Positions 1 to 64,000 of a DNA stretch of 64,000 nucleotides are shown piece by piece. The notes under the pieces were generated by a model, which had not been told where the DNA came from, did no database searches, and saw nothing but the letters and a program-made list of their open reading frames with translations. Position 1 is the first letter of the stretch. Each line of letters opens with the position of its first letter. Made by a program: the position numbers and the translations under genes. This DNA is from Kryptolebias marmoratus (lineage: Eukaryota > Chordata > Actinopteri > Cyprinodontiformes > Rivulidae), in contig NC_051451.1 in NCBI RefSeq assembly GCF_001649575.2, positions 28,573,246-28,637,245 of the forward strand, written 5' to 3'.

Positions 1-81
1 CACACACACACACACCCACACACACACACACACACCCACACACACACACACCCACACACCCACACACCCACACACACACAC
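1..81. repeat. CA microsatellite
   Basis: CA repeat interrupted by CCCA units; it begins at or before the window edge. Confidence 0.97.
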
Positions 82-261
82 AAACACGTCTCTGTATTTC
101 AGGTCTGCTGCACAGGAACACAGATCCAGATATTGACATGTTTTTATTTCCTGCTTGGCTGATGAGCTGCTTCACTCGCAGCTCTGATCCAAACTTTCAC
201 ACACTTTGCTCCAAACATCAACTTTATCATCATCCACGGCTGAGAGAGCGATAATGTTTCT

Positions 262-555
262 GCCTGAGTGCCTGTTAGCAAAATATCTCACAAACCACTG
301 GACAGATTTGAATGAAACTCAGGAAACAATCATTGGATGAACGTCTACAACCGATTAACTTCAACCCAATTCAAGATGGCCACCACAGCCAACTTATTTT
401 AGAAATTACAAATTATTACAGTCAGATTTACAGATAATGAGCTGAAGTTTATTGCGGCAAAAGCTGAGAGTCATCAGATCACTACATCTGACCAAACTCC
501 ACACATCTGTCTCTTCTCATCCATGACAGGCGGCGGGCGATAGGCATTCTTTAAT
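262..555 (+). repeat. TGTTAGC dispersed repeat, copy 1
   Basis: It shows in order the landmarks TGTTAGCAAAATATCT, a GACAGATTTGAATGAAA block, CAAGATGGCCRCCACAG, GCTGAGAGTCATC and GGCGGGCGATANGCATTC. These landmarks recur in the same order in many places in this window. The family name is only a label for this report. It runs straight into the second repeat family at 556. Confidence 0.85.
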
Positions 556-756
556 TACCTCCACCAAGACATGATGGTTTGGTTGGTGTTGGCTGGTTTG
601 TTCGTCTGTCTGTTAGCAAAACTACTTAAGAACTACAGAACAGGGTTTAATGGAGTTCTCAGGAACTGTTGAGGTTATCACAGAAAACAGTGATTAAGTT
701 CTGGTGGAGATCCGGATCATGTCTCGGTGGAGCTTTGTTCTCCGAGTGCCTCTGGT
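556..756 (+). repeat. Second dispersed repeat family (CCTCCACCAAGA type), copy 1
   Basis: It begins CCTCCACCAAGA, passes TGTCTGTTAGCAAAACTAC and GGTGGAGATCCGGATCA, and ends near TCTCCGAGTGCCTCT. A second copy is at 37345. I recognise the pattern as a widespread teleost repeat but do not assign a class. Confidence 0.75.
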
Positions 757-1719
757 TTTCAGTGTCCTTCTGCTCCTCCACCAGAGTTTGCCTTTTTTCT
801 TGCCGTTTTGATTCTCTGACTGGTCTTCAACAGTTGCAGCCCAATGAGAAACTGCCGTCGATGACACAACCGACGGGTCACATTGTGGCTTTGGATGAAA
901 CCAGATGTGAGGCTTACAGATGTTACAGTGGCCAGATGTTGGAACCAGTGGGTTTGTGAAGGTTCTACACATCATGAAGGTTCAGATGGACCTCTAAGGG
1001 GGGGTTGTTGAGTTGTACACCAGGCATTACAGAAACCCATGACATCTTTACAACTTCCTGAGCTTTTTGAGGATAAAATTTTAACCCTTCGGCTCCTGAA
1101 AACACCTCAGTGTTTATCTGTGCCCAGATTACCGAGCCGAGGAAGAATCTTTTTGAGAACATGCAACACCACTGGCAGGACTTGTATGTTGAGCAGATAG
1201 AAGATTAGTTTCACCACTGATTTGGCCAATTAGGGCTCGGTCTGAGCTCCGCTGGGTCTTCCCTTCTGGAGCCTTCTCACTCATTCAGGCAAACCTAAAG
1301 AGAGGAAGAGGAGGAGCATGCTGGGGGTAATTATACACGGCTGAGTGCCTCGATTGGGTTTGGTACTTACACTCCACGCAGGGAGGAGGACAGAGGAAGC
1401 TTTAATAAAAAGTCTGCTCAGAAAGTCTCCTCGGAGATGAAGAGGGTGATGGTTGAATGAATCGGAAGTGGAGGCAGTCCCTGAGTTTCTGAGGTGATTG
1501 TTGTTTACCCAGCGTTCGGCAGGTGAGGCTGTGGCGCTGAGACCGGATGGTTATCGGCGTTAAAGTGAGTCCTGAAGGATCCCAGAGCTGCGGGAATAAA
1601 AACACGTACTGTTAGTACTATGGTATTATTAGTTTATATGGTGATGATGACGTTTATGCAGTTTTTCACTTTATATTTTTATTACCTGCTGCAATAAAAT
1701 GTGGGTGGTAATGTAATTG

Positions 1720-2003
1720 CCTGTTTGTGTTTGTTTGTTAGCAAAATATCTCAGAAACCAGTGACCAGATTTTATTTAAACCCCTAAAAAGGAATCATTG
1801 GATGTAAATCTAGAACCGATTTACTTTTGAGATGGCTGCCACAGTAAATCAAACCAAGCAAACAGAAAAATGGCTGACATGTGGTGAATTTGAAAGATTT
1901 GGAGCTTCAGTGTGGTAGTAGCTGAGAATCATCCACATCCCCCCCCCTTTGAGTGCTAACAGATGGCACACAGCCTGGGTTTGTGGGCGATCTGCATTCT
2001 GCC
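1720..2003 (+). repeat. TGTTAGC dispersed repeat, copy 2
   Basis: Starts with TGTTAGCAAAATATCTCAG, has GAGATGGCTGCCACAG, TGTGGTAGTAGCTGAGA and ends TGGGCGATCTGCATTC. A poly-C run interrupts it near 1940. Confidence 0.85.
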
Positions 2004-2201
2004 AGGACTTTCAGAGAGTTTCTGTTTCCTTTTGGTGAAACATGGTTTGTGGTTTGTTTCTCCTCCAACAGGAGGCATCCTCTGCGCTGTTTATGCAAAA
2101 AGAAAAATCACGATGTGATAAATAAAATATTTTATAATCAGAATTCTTCATGGATTGGTTTCTGGTTTCATCTGGGCTGATCTGAAGTCAGAAAGGAAAA
2201 C

Positions 2202-2242
2202 GTGTGTGTGTGTGTGTGTGTGTGTGCGTGCGTGTGTGTGTG
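2202..2242 (+). repeat. TG tract abutting the exon 2 acceptor
   Basis: About twenty TG units with two CG interruptions, followed directly by TTTT and CAG at 2243-2249. The tract takes the place of the usual pyrimidine tract. This resembles the (TG)m(T)n arrangement before human CFTR exon 9, where TDP-43 binds UG repeats and lowers exon inclusion. Confidence 0.95.
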
Positions 2243-2249
2243 TTTTCAG

Positions 2250-63900
<61,651 letters not shown>

Positions 63901-64000
63901 GCCTGCGCTCTCCGCCCTGGATGGATGAGACCCTGTGCTGCGCGTACATCACTGATTCCACCATCTGCTTGCTGTTTGAAGCCTCTCCTGTGATTCAAAC
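63901..64000 (+). other. dntt: Start of the dntt 3' UTR
   Basis: The 100 bases after the stop run to the edge of the window. No AATAAA or ATTAAA signal occurs, so the transcript end is outside. Confidence 0.7.

Larger units (their letters stand above)
1..2249 (+). other. dntt: 3' part of dntt intron 1
   Basis: No BRCT-start exon (an LEKKMG-like or LARxKGF-like segment) is visible in any forward frame, so exon 1 is placed upstream. The stretch holds a CA microsatellite, two TGTTAGC repeat copies, one copy of a related second repeat, and the TG tract before exon 2. 800-1700 shows nothing recognisable. Confidence 0.6.

Noticed and set aside
1..2200. Exon 1 of dntt
   Set aside because: No frame gives a BRCT start segment with a matching phase-2 donor, so exon 1 is taken to lie upstream.

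Overview
The window is vertebrate nuclear DNA, most likely from a percomorph-type teleost fish. It holds one spliced gene with large introns, CA/TG microsatellites, degenerate Tc1-like transposons and several dispersed repeats typical of fish genomes. No bacterial operons, rRNA, tRNA or CRISPR array were found. Two runs of N (4399-4498 and 39730-40472) are assembly gaps.

The gene lies on the + strand and spans nearly the whole window. Ten coding exons (2250-2424, 5220-5318, 14752-14922, 17014-17085, 17210-17333, 18789-18921, 23463-23565, 31600-31848, 32179-32262, 63814-63900) join in frame through GT-AG introns into 431 residues ending at a stop codon. The protein is a family X DNA polymerase: second half of a BRCT domain, 8-kDa-like domain, helix-hairpin-helix, the GGFRRG and HDVD catalytic motifs, a Loop1 segment, the third catalytic aspartate and the GWTGSR motif. 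Loop1 and the C-terminus resemble terminal deoxynucleotidyl transferase (dntt, TdT) more than DNA polymerase mu. The first coding exon (about 78 residues) lies upstream, so the window opens inside intron 1. The 3' UTR continues beyond the window.

Layout: intron 1 end (1-2249), intron 2 (2425-5219), intron 3 (5319-14751), intron 4 (14923-17013), intron 5 (124 bp), intron 6 (17334-18788), intron 7 (18922-23462), intron 8 (23566-31599), intron 9 (31849-32178), intron 10 (32263-63813, 31.5 kb, half the window), last exon and the start of the 3' UTR. I found no convincing nested gene.

The accessory content is mobile DNA. About seventeen pieces of one dispersed repeat, called here the TGTTAGC repeat, are present. 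Tc1-like remnants occur at 9090, 15246, 27815, 38665, 47018 and 62559. Four of these belong to a lineage that carries a 38-bp minisatellite between transposase C-terminus and 3' end, with 0 to 24 units per copy. The 24-unit array (47229-48132) has a 188-bp higher-order repeat. Other items are a nested hAT-like MITE (11978-12155), a candidate foldback element (55650-56342), and a CpG-rich foreign-looking segment around the large gap (about 39660-40860) with a frameshifted acidic ORF. The exon 2 acceptor lies directly behind a long TG tract, which may affect its splicing.
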